A stretch of DNA of 64,000 nt from Solitalea longa (GTDB lineage Bacteria > Bacteroidota > Bacteroidia > Sphingobacteriales > Sphingobacteriaceae). This document shows positions 1 through 8,788 of the stretch, piece by piece. The stretch lies in contig NZ_PQVF01000005.1 in NCBI RefSeq assembly GCF_002920915.1, forward strand, positions 1-64,000, given 5' to 3'. Below the pieces are notes generated by a model, which was given only the letters and a program-made list of their open reading frames with translations, did not search any database and was not told where the DNA came from. Within the stretch, counting starts at the first letter, position 1, and every line of letters starts with the position of its first letter. Made by a program: the position numbers and the translations under genes.

Positions 1-33
1 TAACACTAAAAAAAGTAACTTCGAAAAACAGCC

Positions 34-150
34 TGTATAGGTTAATTAGGATTAACAACATCCAGTGTATAGTTAATCCAGGATTTATTCACTAATCTGT
101 ATAGTTATTTCAGGACGGGTCATGGACGGGATCAAGGACGGGGCAAAGCC
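34..150. repeat. Degenerate direct repeats downstream of panC
   Basis: Three imperfect copies of a unit starting GTATAG-TTAAT and ending near AGGA lie at about 34-54, 66-84 and 99-116, and they run into three copies of GGACGGG at 113-119, 124-130 and 136-142. I find no convincing coding frame in bases 1-247. panC is often followed by panD in bacteria, but no panD is visible here. The role of the repeats is unknown. Confidence 0.45.
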
Positions 151-247
151 ATATATAAGGCATGGATAAAGCATAGATAGTGTATATTGAATGTATATCA
201 TTCATATCTTGCCTTAACTCTGGAAAGGATTAAATTGATTGAACATT

Positions 248-1090
248 TTATACCAACACCATATTGTCGATCAACCTGGTATTACCTACTTTGGCGGCAA
301 TTAAAGCAACGGGTTCTGCTGATTGACCCCATTCAGATATCTCCTTAAGTGTGGCTCCATCGGTAATTACAAGGTATTCCAAGCCAATTTGAGCTTCGTT
401 AATCAGGTCTTTTGCCTCTTTTAAAACTTCAGGCAGGCTACCTTTTCCTGTTTTGCTTTTAATAAATGCTAAAGCTTCTGAAAGTTTAAGGGCTGTCTGT
501 GGTTCCTTTTCTTTTAAATGAACATTTCGCGAACTCATAGCTAATCCTTCCTCTTCTCTAACGGTAGGGCACCGAATAATAGTTACAGGAATATTAAACA
601 TTTCCACCATTTTAAGAATAACCATGATTTGTTGGTAATCTTTTTGTCCGAAATAAGCACGGGTTGGCTGAACAATATCGAACAGCTTTTTTACTATCTG
701 TGTAACCCCTTGGTAATGGCCCGGGCGAAATGCCCCTTCAAGAATAGTTTCGAGGTATCCAAGTTCCAGGTGCCAGGTTTCACCTTTAGTGTACATTTCA
801 TCTACCGAAGGCAGAAACAAATAATCACAATTGGCTGACTTCAGTTTTTCGATATCCGCTTCAATTGGGCGTGGATATTTATCTAAATCTGCGGGGTCGT
901 TAAACTGGGTGGGGTTAACAAAAATACTACAAACAGTTACGTCATTTTCAGCAATTGACCTGGAAATCAGACTTAAGTGCCCATTGTGTAAAGCTCCCAT
1001 TGTCGGTACAAAACCTAGTGATTTACCCTGAGCCTTTAGGTCAACAGCTATCTGCTGCATTTTAACTCTTGTAGTTATTATTTGTAACAA
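248..1090 (-). CDS. panC: Pantothenate synthetase (pantoate--beta-alanine ligase)
   Basis: Joins pantoate and beta-alanine with ATP hydrolysis to AMP to give pantothenate, the precursor of coenzyme A, in the cytosol. The ATP-binding signature PTMGALHNGH lies near the N-terminus; the FVNPTQF, FGQKDYQQ and MSSRN motifs of the family follow in order. I place the start at a TTG at 1090, giving 280 residues and putting PTMG at residue 29, as in the E. coli enzyme of 283 residues. An ATG at 1060 would cut 10 residues before the first beta strand; a further TTG at 1123 also exists. The gene is divergent from the glycogen-synthase-like gene, with which it shares an intergenic promoter region. Confidence 0.95.
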   Translation of the reverse strand: MLQIITTRVKMQQIAVDLKAQGKSLGFVPTMGALHNGHLSLISRSIAENDVTVCSIFVNPTQFNDPADLDKYPRPIEADIEKLKSANCDYLFLPSVDEMYTKGETWHLELGYLETILEGAFRPGHYQGVTQIVKKLFDIVQPTRAYFGQKDYQQIMVILKMVEMFNIPVTIIRCPTVREEEGLAMSSRNVHLKEKEPQTALKLSEALAFIKSKTGKGSLPEVLKEAKDLINEAQIGLEYLVITDGATLKEISEWGQSAEPVALIAAKVGNTRLIDNMVLV

Positions 1091-1182
1091 GGTGAAAAAG
1101 TTTAAAAACCGCAAATTTTGCAAAAACCAAGCCTAATATGCAAGAGAAATTGTTAAATCCTTTATAATTAAGAAAATATTCG

Positions 1183-1190
1183 TACATTTG
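1183..1190 (+). promoter_or_regulatory. Bacteroidota-type -7 promoter element
   Basis: TACATTTG matches the TAnnTTTG consensus recognised by the Bacteroidota primary sigma factor. It lies 46 bases before the ATG of the glycogen-synthase-like gene. The -33 half is not clear. Confidence 0.6.
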
Positions 1191-1236
1191 CAGCATTATT
1201 GGCTTAGTACACAATTAGTTTAAGTAACAGAAGAGC

Positions 1237-2058
1237 ATGGCAAAGAAGAAGGTTCTGTACATCACCCACGAGATGTCACCGTTTTTAGAGTTGACCGAAA
1301 TTTCAAAAATCACCCGCCAACTTCCGCAAGCAATCCAAGAACAAGGTTATGAGATCAGAGTTTTAATGCCCCGTTTCGGTTGCATTAACGAGCGTCGTAA
1401 CCGTTTGCATGAAGTTATTCGTTTATCAGGGATGAATATTGTTATTAACGACAATGATAACCCGCTGATTATCAAAGTAGCGTCGATTCAAGGGGCAAAA
1501 ATGCAGGTGTATTTTTTGGATAACGAAGAATATTTCCAAAGAAGACACGTTTTTAGTGATGATAAAGAAAAGTTCTTTGACGATAACGATGAGCGTACCA
1601 TTTTCTTCAGCAAAGGTGCTATTGAAACCGTTAAAAAATTAGGTTGGACTCCTGACATTGTACATTGTCATGGTTGGATGAGCAGTTTGGTTCCTGCTTA
1701 TTTAAAAACCACCTATAAAAACGACCCAATGTTTAAAAACACTAAGGTCGCCTATTCGGTTTATGAAAACAGCTTTAACGGAGGTTTACATGCTGACTTT
1801 AGCAAAAAAGCAGTAATGAGTCAAATGACGGAACAAGATCTTACTCATTATGCACCGGCAACAAATTCAGCACTTCACATGGGAGCTATTGCATTTGCTG
1901 ACGCTGTAATTAAAGGAGACGAGCGAATTGATCCGAAAGTTGAAGAATTTATTGCAGCAAGCGGCAAACCTGTCATGAATTATACTACCTTTGACCAAAC
2001 TGAAACATATGCCCAGTTTTATGAGGAAATGGCTAATGCAGAATTGGTTTCAGCTTAA
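1237..2058 (+). CDS. Glycogen/starch synthase N-domain-like protein, truncated family member
   Basis: The 273-residue product resembles the N-terminal Rossmann domain of GT5 glycogen synthases: a beta strand KVLYITHEMSPF at the start, PDIVHCHGWMSSLVPAYL around residues 141-158, and an FNGGLHADF-like segment. Full-length GlgA is about 480 residues, so the C-terminal nucleotide-sugar domain is absent. The KTGGL loop that binds ADP-glucose in GlgA is replaced by LELTEIS (about residues 17-23). A role as an active synthase is therefore unlikely. Similar short proteins next to panC and DUF4270 genes are, to my knowledge, common in this phylum. It could be a regulatory or binding domain; the function is unknown. 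Confidence 0.75.
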   Translation: MAKKKVLYITHEMSPFLELTEISKITRQLPQAIQEQGYEIRVLMPRFGCINERRNRLHEVIRLSGMNIVINDNDNPLIIKVASIQGAKMQVYFLDNEEYFQRRHVFSDDKEKFFDDNDERTIFFSKGAIETVKKLGWTPDIVHCHGWMSSLVPAYLKTTYKNDPMFKNTKVAYSVYENSFNGGLHADFSKKAVMSQMTEQDLTHYAPATNSALHMGAIAFADAVIKGDERIDPKVEEFIAASGKPVMNYTTFDQTETYAQFYEEMANAELVSA

Positions 2059-2089
2059 TAACAAGTAATTAGAGATCATTAAGTCATAT

Positions 2090-3490
2090 ATGAAATTAGT
2101 TAAACTAGACTTATTAATTCTATTAATAAGTCTTTTTATTTTTTCGGGTTGCGAAAACCCTGATGGAATCGGATTAAGTGATACCGATTACCAAAATGGT
2201 GTACAAACAGACACCTTTACTGTACAAACACTGCTGGTTGCTGATCAACCGGTTCGTACAGATAATCATTTTAGCTATAACGGAACTTCATTAGCCAACA
2301 ATACCAAGCTTTTAGGCTATATGAACGATGACATTTTTGGCAAAAGCTATGCAGAAATAAATACACAATTATTAAAACCTGATTCGGCGGCATTTGCATT
2401 TCCTGCAGGAACTGTGCTCGATTCGGCTGTACTGGTATTAGCCTATCAGGATACATCGAAAATGGCAAACACTTTCTATGGCGCTTCTACTTCGAAGTTT
2501 CGCTTTTTGGTAGAGGAACTTGGCGACCCGATGAGAGTGGACACTTCTTATTTCTCTGATCAATACTTCAACCCAAAAAGTTCAACTGCCATAGGTACGG
2601 CATTAATAACACCCAATTTAAGCAAGATCAAAATCTTTGATTTCATCAAAGACAAACCTGATACATTAAAAACGGTTGAGGCACAAATTCGAATTCCAAT
2701 CGATAAAGAATACGCTATTTTAAAGTTTGTTAATGCTCCGGCAACCATTTATAAAAATGTGGCCAACTTTAATTCGTATATCAAAGGAATCAAACTAAGA
2801 ATTAACCCCAATGAAACAACAGGCTTGGGAGGAATATTTAAACTGGATGTTCAAACCTACGATAAGTCTGTAATAAATTTTTACTACCATACACCAACCG
2901 ACACTACATTCCATACACTCAGGTTATCTGGCACTGTTGCCCAAAGCAATTATTTTAACCATGATTATGCCGGAACGGTTATAGAAACGTTATTAGGTGG
3001 TGGCGCTAACACACAACAAACCGTGTATGCCCAATCAATGGCGGGAGTAAAAACAAAAGTTAGGTTCCCATACGTAAAATCAATCATTAAGGATAGTAAA
3101 AAAGCGATCAACAAAGCTGAATTAGTTGTGAGTATTGATCAGGGAACTGATGGAACCTTTGCAAGCCCGCTACGTATTTTACTTAACCAGGGACAAAAAA
3201 AATCAGGAGCATTTATTCAAATACCTGACAACAATCCTTCGGATAACCGATACTCGACTACAGGAGCTGCATACAGTGGTTACTATAACTCCAGTAAAAA
3301 GAACTATTCTATATTAGTCACTAAATACATACAAGATATTTTGGATGGAAAAGCGAATGATGACGAATTGTTTTTGACATTCGATAATCCGGCAATATCT
3401 AGTGAGCGAGGCGCATTTGGTGGCCCGAAAGGCGTCAATTACAGCATGAAATTGCGCATTATTTTCTCTGATGTAAAACAAACCAATTAA
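2090..3490 (+). CDS. DUF4270-family lipoprotein
   Basis: A 466-residue exported lipoprotein. The N-terminus has a lysine, a hydrophobic stretch LLILLISLFIFSG and a lipobox cysteine at about residue 21, followed by acidic and glycine-rich residues. The body is Thr/Asn-rich, with beta-strand-like alternation typical of DUF4270. It starts 31 bases after the glycogen-synthase-like gene on the same strand and is probably co-transcribed. A strong terminator follows. The molecular function of DUF4270 is not known; an outer-membrane surface role is an inference from the lipoprotein signal. Confidence 0.8.
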   Translation: MKLVKLDLLILLISLFIFSGCENPDGIGLSDTDYQNGVQTDTFTVQTLLVADQPVRTDNHFSYNGTSLANNTKLLGYMNDDIFGKSYAEINTQLLKPDSAAFAFPAGTVLDSAVLVLAYQDTSKMANTFYGASTSKFRFLVEELGDPMRVDTSYFSDQYFNPKSSTAIGTALITPNLSKIKIFDFIKDKPDTLKTVEAQIRIPIDKEYAILKFVNAPATIYKNVANFNSYIKGIKLRINPNETTGLGGIFKLDVQTYDKSVINFYYHTPTDTTFHTLRLSGTVAQSNYFNHDYAGTVIETLLGGGANTQQTVYAQSMAGVKTKVRFPYVKSIIKDSKKAINKAELVVSIDQGTDGTFASPLRILLNQGQKKSGAFIQIPDNNPSDNRYSTTGAAYSGYYNSSKKNYSILVTKYIQDILDGKANDDELFLTFDNPAISSERGAFGGPKGVNYSMKLRIIFSDVKQTN

Positions 3491-3502
3491 TTGGTTAACT
3501 AT

Positions 3503-3548
3503 AAAAAAAGAAACCCTGATTCAATATTGAATCAGGGTTTCTTTTTTT
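3503..3548. terminator. Bidirectional rho-independent terminator
   Basis: A 14-bp perfect stem (GAAACCCTGATTCA at 3510-3523 with its complement at 3528-3541) is flanked by seven A on the left and seven T on the right. It can therefore end transcripts of both the DUF4270 gene and the convergent superoxide dismutase gene. Confidence 0.93.
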
Positions 3549-3563
3549 ATAAAACATCGTAAA

Positions 3564-4169
3564 CTATTTTGCTTTTGCAAAACGTTCAGCAACTGCATTC
3601 CAGTTAATCACATTAAAAAATGCTGAAATATAATCTGGACGACGGTTTTGATATTTTAAATAATAAGCGTGTTCCCAAACATCCATTCCTAAAATTGGAG
3701 TACCTTTTACTTCGGCAACATCCATTAAAGGATTATCCTGATTAGGGGTTGAGGAAACTTCTAGTTTACCATCTTTTACCAATAACCAAGCCCAGCCAGA
3801 ACCAAAGCGGGTAGCACCTGCAGCAGCAAATTTTTCTTTAAATGCATCAAACGATCCAAATGCACTGTTAATAGCATTAGCCAGATCGCCAGTTGGCAAA
3901 CCACCTGCATTAGGGCCAATTACTGCCCAAAATAAAGAATGGTTATAATGACCACCGCCATTGTTACGAACTGCAACCGGATATTTAGAGATATTTTTAC
4001 AGATTTCTTCAATGCTTAATTTCTCGGCATCTGTACCTTTAATAGCATTATTAAGGTTAGTTACATAGGCCTGATGGTGTTTACCATGGTGAATTTCCAT
4101 AGTCAATTTATCGATGTTTGGCTCTAAGGCGTCGAAAGCGTATGGTAACGCAGGTAATTCAAATGACAT
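3564..4169 (-). CDS. sodA: Superoxide dismutase (Fe/Mn family, Mn-type signature)
   Basis: Converts superoxide to oxygen and hydrogen peroxide in the cytosol. The four metal ligands are visible as His27, His77 ([13 protein letters not shown]), Asp163 and His167 (MDVWEHAYY). The active-site pattern is of the manganese type: glycine in the GGGH segment and glutamine at 144 (TPNQDNP), whereas iron enzymes have the glutamine earlier, in an AAQ segment. Length of 201 residues is normal, and there is no signal peptide. It is a single-gene unit ending at the bidirectional terminator. The metal preference is inferred from the motifs; cambialistic use cannot be excluded. Confidence 0.95.
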   Translation of the reverse strand: MSFELPALPYAFDALEPNIDKLTMEIHHGKHHQAYVTNLNNAIKGTDAEKLSIEEICKNISKYPVAVRNNGGGHYNHSLFWAVIGPNAGGLPTGDLANAINSAFGSFDAFKEKFAAAGATRFGSGWAWLLVKDGKLEVSSTPNQDNPLMDVAEVKGTPILGMDVWEHAYYLKYQNRRPDYISAFFNVINWNAVAERFAKAK

Positions 4170-4368
4170 TTTTATAGATTTATATAGTTAAACAATAGAT
4201 GAATAGATAATTGTTAATAAGCTCAATAGTTTGCTTGTAAAATTACTTGTTTAGCACTAAAGAGCATAGTGTAAAACTGAAAAGAATTAAAACGAAGAAT
4301 TCAGGAGATTAATCAATCTTCAAACTGAAACATGAAAACTCAACTGCCCCCTCTATTTTAACTTTTGT

Positions 4369-4833
4369 TTACCTTTTTTGTTTGAAAAAATCTTTGATCA
4401 GCTGACCGCATTCATTTTCTAAAATCCCTCCAACAAATTCTGTTTTCGGATGTAAAGGACTTGGAATTAATCTCATAAAACCACGTTTCGGATCAAATGC
4501 TCCAAAAACAATACGTCCAATTTGTGCCCAATGCAAAGCTCCCGAACACATTACACAAGGCTCTAAGGTTACATACAGTGTGCATTCATCCAGATATTTC
4601 CCGTTTAAGAAATTGGCAGCCGCAGTAATGGCTTGCATTTCTGCATGTGCAGTTACATCATTCAATCGCTCGGTTAAATTATGAGCACGAGCTATAACCC
4701 TATTTCGGCAAACCACTATTGCTCCTACTGGCACTTCATCCGCTTCCATTGCCAAATAAGCCTCCTTCAGGGCTTGCTTCATATAAAATTCATCGGTCGA
4801 GACGCCCGGATCTTCATCAAATTTGAATATCAT
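4369..4833 (-). CDS. tadA: tRNA-specific adenosine deaminase / nucleoside deaminase
   Basis: A cytidine-deaminase-fold zinc enzyme expected to deaminate the wobble adenosine of tRNA-Arg(ACG) to inosine. The zinc site is intact: His63 and catalytic Glu65 in TAHAEMQAI, Cys93 and Cys96 in PCVMC. The VPVGAIVV segment and GAFDPKRG near the C-terminus fit TadA. It has 154 residues, the usual size. It is divergent from the rRNA methyltransferase gene, with only 55 bases between the start codons. A guanine- or other nucleoside deaminase is the main alternative, since the families share these motifs. Confidence 0.88.
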   Translation of the reverse strand: MIFKFDEDPGVSTDEFYMKQALKEAYLAMEADEVPVGAIVVCRNRVIARAHNLTERLNDVTAHAEMQAITAAANFLNGKYLDECTLYVTLEPCVMCSGALHWAQIGRIVFGAFDPKRGFMRLIPSPLHPKTEFVGGILENECGQLIKDFFKQKR

Positions 4834-4876
4834 AGTGCAAAACTAGCATTAATACTAATCTGTGTATTCAAAAGTC

Positions 4877-4884
4877 TACTTTTG
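4877..4884 (+). promoter_or_regulatory. -7 promoter element directly before the rlmI start
   Basis: TACTTTTG fits TAnnTTTG and ends five bases before the ATG at 4889. Transcription from it would begin at or next to the start codon, so the mRNA may be leaderless. It also overlaps the earlier in-frame ATG at 4862, which argues against that start. Confidence 0.6.
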
Positions 4885-4888
4885 CAGC

Positions 4889-6076
4889 ATGAAAACGCTG
4901 CAGATTAAAGCCGGAAAAGACAAAGCTGTAAAACAACATCACCCTTGGGTCTTTTCAGGTGCTCTCGAAACCATAAAACAAAACCCTGAACAAGGAGAAA
5001 TCATAAAGCTTGTTAATGCAAAAAATGAATTTCTTGCCTATGGTTATTTTAATAACCTCTCAAAAATTATGGTGCGAGCCATCGAGTGGAATGAGGAAAC
5101 TCAAGTTGACGACCAATGGTGGAAAGAAAAGATCAAGGCTTCAGTTAATCGCCGCCAGCATTTATTGAATTCTAAAGACACGAATTCATTTAGATTAATT
5201 TATAGTGAGGCAGACGGTTTACCGGGCTTAATAGTTGATAAATATGCTGATCATTTGGTGGTTCAAGTATTAACTGTCGGCATTGAAGTACGAAAACAAC
5301 TGATTGCCGAATATTTATTTGAATTAGTAAAGCCAACAGGGATTTACGAAAGAAGCGATGCTACCGCCCGCAGTTTAGAAGGCTTAAAAGCTTCAAATGG
5401 ATTGTTGATAGGCATCGAACCCGCAGAGTTTACCGAAATAACTGAAAATGGATTAAAATTCGTGGTTAATATAGCAGACGGTCAAAAGTCAGGATACTTT
5501 TTAGATCAGCGAAATACACGTAAACGTGTTGCTGATTATGCCAAAGAGTTAAACGTTTTAGATTGTTTTTGCTATGCAGGCGGCTTTACATTAAATGCAA
5601 AAAAGGCCGGAGCCAAATCAGTTATGAGTGTAGATTCATCAGCCTTAGCTATTGACATGGTTCGAAGGAATCATAAAGCAAATGATATTACTTTTTTAGA
5701 AGATGAGTTGATAAAAGGGGATTCGAATAACACTTTACGACGTTTTCAGGAAGAGAATAGAAATTTCGATTTGATTATTCTAGACCCACCGAAGCTTGCT
5801 CCTAGCCGATCGGCAGTTGATAGGGCTTTACGAGCCTATAAAGACTTAAATCTTCAGGCCTTAAAATTATTAGGCAAAGGAGGATTGTTAGCAACTTTCT
5901 CTTGTTCCGGAGGGGTTGAATTAGGCATGCTTAAGCAAGCGGTTGCATGGGCGGCATTGGACGCAGGCAAAGAGGTACAGTTTATCGAGCAGTTCGGTCA
6001 TCCGGAAGATCATCCAATCTTGGCATCATTCCCGGAATCGGAATATTTAAAAGGTGTGATGTGCAGGGTTATTTAA
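4889..6076 (+). CDS. rlmI: Class I SAM-dependent rRNA methyltransferase, RlmI-like (23S m5C)
   Basis: Expected to methylate a cytosine of 23S rRNA using S-adenosylmethionine. An N-terminal PUA domain (KAGKDKAVKQHHPWVFSGA) is followed by an EEHD-like middle region, then the methyltransferase domain with motif I in LDCFCYAGGFTLNA and the catalytic-site motif LDPPKLAPSR. The ATG at 4889 gives 395 residues, essentially the length of E. coli RlmI, and starts directly on the MKTLQIKAGKDK strand; an upstream ATG at 4862 would add nine residues without family support. The exact target base is inferred from the family. Confidence 0.88.
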   Translation: MKTLQIKAGKDKAVKQHHPWVFSGALETIKQNPEQGEIIKLVNAKNEFLAYGYFNNLSKIMVRAIEWNEETQVDDQWWKEKIKASVNRRQHLLNSKDTNSFRLIYSEADGLPGLIVDKYADHLVVQVLTVGIEVRKQLIAEYLFELVKPTGIYERSDATARSLEGLKASNGLLIGIEPAEFTEITENGLKFVVNIADGQKSGYFLDQRNTRKRVADYAKELNVLDCFCYAGGFTLNAKKAGAKSVMSVDSSALAIDMVRRNHKANDITFLEDELIKGDSNNTLRRFQEENRNFDLIILDPPKLAPSRSAVDRALRAYKDLNLQALKLLGKGGLLATFSCSGGVELGMLKQAVAWAALDAGKEVQFIEQFGHPEDHPILASFPESEYLKGVMCRVI

Positions 6077-6089
6077 TGAGTGAATGCCC

Positions 6090-6152
6090 GAATGATAGAA
6101 TGATTGAATAAAGTGCTTAAAGCTCATCTATCATTCTATCATTCTATCATTC
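6090..6152. repeat. Inverted array of GAATGATA / TATCATTC octamers
   Basis: The left arm GAATGATAGAATGAT (6090-6104) is perfectly complementary to 6130-6144, and the right side repeats TATCATTC three times. It lies between the convergent rlmI and terC genes, so it can form a 15-bp stem-loop and may act as a terminator. Related arms occur near 49,330-49,400 and 53,050-53,130. Confidence 0.75.
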
Positions 6153-6159
6153 TATTAAT

Positions 6160-6975
6160 CTATTTTACAATTTCGTCAGATGTAGGCCCATGCAGATGAA
6201 CTGGAGGCCCTTTCTTCCTCAGTCGCATATTAAGGAACTCCACCCCTAACGAAAATGCAATGGCAAAGTATAAATAGCCTTTTGGAATGGCACCAACCTC
6301 ACTTCCCAAAACGGAAACATGGCCCAAATGCGCAGATTCCGTTATCAACATAAAGCCGATCAAAATTAAAAACGCCATTCCCAACATCTGAATAGTGGGA
6401 TGGTCGTTTACAAACTTTCCAACTGGAGCTGCAAAAAGCATCATAACGGCCATTGATAATATCACGGCAACAATCATTAAAACAAGTGCATTCGGTAGTC
6501 CGTTGGTCATTCCCACCGCTGTTAAAATTGAGTCGAATGAAAACACAATGTTAATAACCGTAATTTGAGCAATTGCGCTGCCTAAACTTGAAGCTGCCTT
6601 TTTAGTTGTTGATTGCTCAGGATGCTCCTCCCCTTCCAATTTATGGTGAATTTCTGATGTACTTTTATACAGTAAAAAGATTCCTCCTGCAAGCAAGATT
6701 AAACTTTGCCCTGAAAAATCGCCATGAAACCATGAAGCATGGAAACTAATCCAAGGCTTTTTCATAGAGATTAGTACGTTAATACCTAACAATAAGACAA
6801 TACGTAGAACCATCGCCAATAACAAACCGATATTGGTTGCTTTTTTACGTAATTCAGGGGGAAGTTTGCCCGAGGCAATAGAGATGAAAATAATATTATC
6901 AACCCCTAATACTATTTCAAGAAACGTTAATGTTAAAAGCCCCAACCAAGCGTCGGGATTGGATATCCACTCCAT
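6160..6975 (-). CDS. TerC family integral membrane protein
   Basis: The N-terminus MEWISNPDAWLGLLTLTFLEIVLGVDNIIFISI is the TerC signature, with the conserved Glu and Asp inside the first membrane segments. A second copy of the pattern, VINIVFSFDSILTAVGM, lies near the middle. About seven membrane segments can be counted in 271 residues, a usual length. Family members are linked to metal (manganese, tellurite) handling during membrane protein metalation; the substrate here cannot be read from the sequence. It is a single-gene unit, convergent with rlmI. Confidence 0.88.
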   Translation of the reverse strand: MEWISNPDAWLGLLTLTFLEIVLGVDNIIFISIASGKLPPELRKKATNIGLLLAMVLRIVLLLGINVLISMKKPWISFHASWFHGDFSGQSLILLAGGIFLLYKSTSEIHHKLEGEEHPEQSTTKKAASSLGSAIAQITVINIVFSFDSILTAVGMTNGLPNALVLMIVAVILSMAVMMLFAAPVGKFVNDHPTIQMLGMAFLILIGFMLITESAHLGHVSVLGSEVGAIPKGYLYFAIAFSLGVEFLNMRLRKKGPPVHLHGPTSDEIVK

Positions 6976-7044
6976 AGATAATTTATAGTTTTAAAGAGTC
7001 CCGAAGATAAATAATATTGAGGTTTTCTGCTCCATTAGAATAAA

Positions 7045-7069
7045 AAAAGCCCGACAAAACCGGGCTTTT
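7045..7069 (-). terminator. Rho-independent terminator of the DUF4097-like gene
   Basis: Stem AAAAGCCCG / CGGGCTTTT around a short A-rich loop, with a T run on the minus strand. It lies just downstream of the stop of the minus-strand gene ending at 7090. Confidence 0.85.
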
Positions 7070-7089
7070 CATTCAATTTCAATTGAAGC

Positions 7090-8145
7090 TTAATTAAACC
7101 TTACATTGCCATACTTAGCACTTATTGAGATCTTTCCATTAACCGTTCCGGTACCGTAACGCCCACTGAAGCTTTTTGAGGGTTTCCAATCTTTTCCATC
7201 ATTACCCTGTTGTGAAATACCGGCTGACTTGCTATTATCATATGCAAAATCGCCATAAGAAACATTCACTGATACATCAAAGGTGGCATTGTCGGCAAAG
7301 CTGAGCGTAACCCCTGAATAAGCAGAATTGATAACCAATGATTTCAATGACTTGGAAACATTATTCAATTTAACTCCACTCGAATATTTGCTGTTAATTG
7401 ATCCTGACTGGTTGATCTGATTAATTCTTATTCCTGAATAGTCAATATCTGCACTTAACTGATCCACTTCATCGATATCCAGATTTCCGTACCGGTGCAC
7501 AACAGAAATATTTCCAGCCTTTCCAACGCTTAACTTTGAATATGACACATCAAAACTTCCTATTTTAATACTTTCTACAGTTCCTCCTCCGTATTTAATG
7601 TTTATTGAATTTGCACTGCTTCTAAGATTGCCTCCGGTGAAATTCCCGTAAGTCTGGTTAACAGTTAACGGACCATTAAAATCAGGCACCCTGGTCGGAC
7701 CGTATTTATTCTCTATGCTTAACGAATTGGTTGAAGGCATATAAACAACATAGTTCACTTCAAGCCCTTTTTTATCATCATCTCCTTTCCAGTTCCAGCT
7801 ATTACCGCTGGCAATATTAGTTACGAATTTAACCTCGGTCCCTGATTTACTATCTGTTATGCTAACCCTGTCTAACTGTTTCTGAGCCTTTTCATCTGAA
7901 TTATCATTGGCTACTACGGTAATTTCAATCTTAAACTCGCTTTTGTCCCAGGTATTAATGGTAACAGAACCAAATTTATTATCTATAGAAAGTCCATCTT
8001 TAGTGCTTACCTGATAAGTTCTGATTATTTTCTTGCTCTTCTGAACACCAAACTCCCCACTTTCTCCATCAGCGGCTTTGGCGCCCAATGCAAGCATTAA
8101 AAAGGCAATGAGTAAAAATCTATAATGCAATACCTTTGTTCTCAT
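7090..8145 (-). CDS. Exported DUF4097-like beta-repeat protein
   Basis: A 351-residue protein with a signal peptide (MRTKVLHYRFLLIAFLMLALGAKA). The body is a series of short strands with recurring elements such as SIENKYGP, NQTYGNF, VVHRYGNLDI and SAKYGNV, the pattern of DUF4097-type right-handed beta-helix 'adhesin' proteins. Its start overlaps the end of the upstream membrane protein gene by 26 bases, suggesting translational coupling. Together with the ECF sigma factor upstream it forms a three-gene locus. The function is unknown; it could be the surface effector or sensor of the sigma system. Confidence 0.7.
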   Translation of the reverse strand: MRTKVLHYRFLLIAFLMLALGAKAADGESGEFGVQKSKKIIRTYQVSTKDGLSIDNKFGSVTINTWDKSEFKIEITVVANDNSDEKAQKQLDRVSITDSKSGTEVKFVTNIASGNSWNWKGDDDKKGLEVNYVVYMPSTNSLSIENKYGPTRVPDFNGPLTVNQTYGNFTGGNLRSSANSINIKYGGGTVESIKIGSFDVSYSKLSVGKAGNISVVHRYGNLDIDEVDQLSADIDYSGIRINQINQSGSINSKYSSGVKLNNVSKSLKSLVINSAYSGVTLSFADNATFDVSVNVSYGDFAYDNSKSAGISQQGNDGKDWKPSKSFSGRYGTGTVNGKISISAKYGNVRFN

Positions 8146-8665
8146 ATTGTTTGTTTTTATTATTTATTCGTTGAATTATTGTTAACTGTTGATTTAACAG
8201 ATCGATCTGCAATTGTAAATTTTGAATCATGGCTTCCACCACGGTTTCTTGGTTGGCAGCACCTCCCAATTGAATTTTCATGGCCTGATAATTCTTATCC
8301 AGACGTTCCAAATCACCCGAGAATTCCTGATATAACTCAGGCTGTTCTTTTTGAATTTGCTTAAGCTCATCGCGCTTTATATCAATTAAAGCCGCCATAT
8401 GATAAGCAGTTTGAGCGTATTCAGGATTGATTTTCGCCAAACTGTCTTCCGGTTGCGGAGTTCTGTTGGCCACTCTGAAAACAGTAAATCCAAAACCAAT
8501 TATTAATGCGATGGCGGCTGCAATACGCCAATTAAAACTCAGCTTAAGCACTTTAGGCTCATTTCGCATGGTCTTCTCTATTGAGCGCCACACTTGCGGA
8601 TTGGGTTCGTAAACATCAAACTCATCACGGTGCTCTTCAACAAAACTTTCCAAACGATCTTTCAT
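8120..8665 (-). CDS. Single-pass membrane protein, probable anti-sigma factor
   Basis: A 181-residue protein. The cytosolic part (about residues 1-45) includes EPNPQVWRSIEKTM, a helix often seen at the N-terminus of Bacteroidota anti-sigma proteins. One membrane segment follows (about 46-65, WRIAAAIALIIGFGFTVF), then a periplasmic helical part with likely coiled coil (NLQLQIDLLNQQLTIIQRINNKNK). It lies 123 bases after the ECF sigma gene on the same strand and overlaps the downstream export gene. The anti-sigma role is inferred from topology and neighbourhood; no zinc-finger motif is present. Confidence 0.6.
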   Translation of the reverse strand: MKDRLESFVEEHRDEFDVYEPNPQVWRSIEKTMRNEPKVLKLSFNWRIAAAIALIIGFGFTVFRVANRTPQPEDSLAKINPEYAQTAYHMAALIDIKRDELKQIQKEQPELYQEFSGDLERLDKNYQAMKIQLGGAANQETVVEAMIQNLQLQIDLLNQQLTIIQRINNKNKQYENKGIAL

Positions 8666-8788
8666 TTTATTTTAGATTTGAGATTTTAGATTTCGGATTT
8701 GAAATACACCTCCATCTTAAATCGATTTTTATTCTAACTACTTAAATTTTATTCTCCCTCCTACCGGAGTGTGCTTACTGCAGACTGA

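Noticed and set aside
4862-4888. Earlier ATG for the rlmI gene
   Set aside because: The promoter element overlaps it, and the extra nine residues do not fit the family start.
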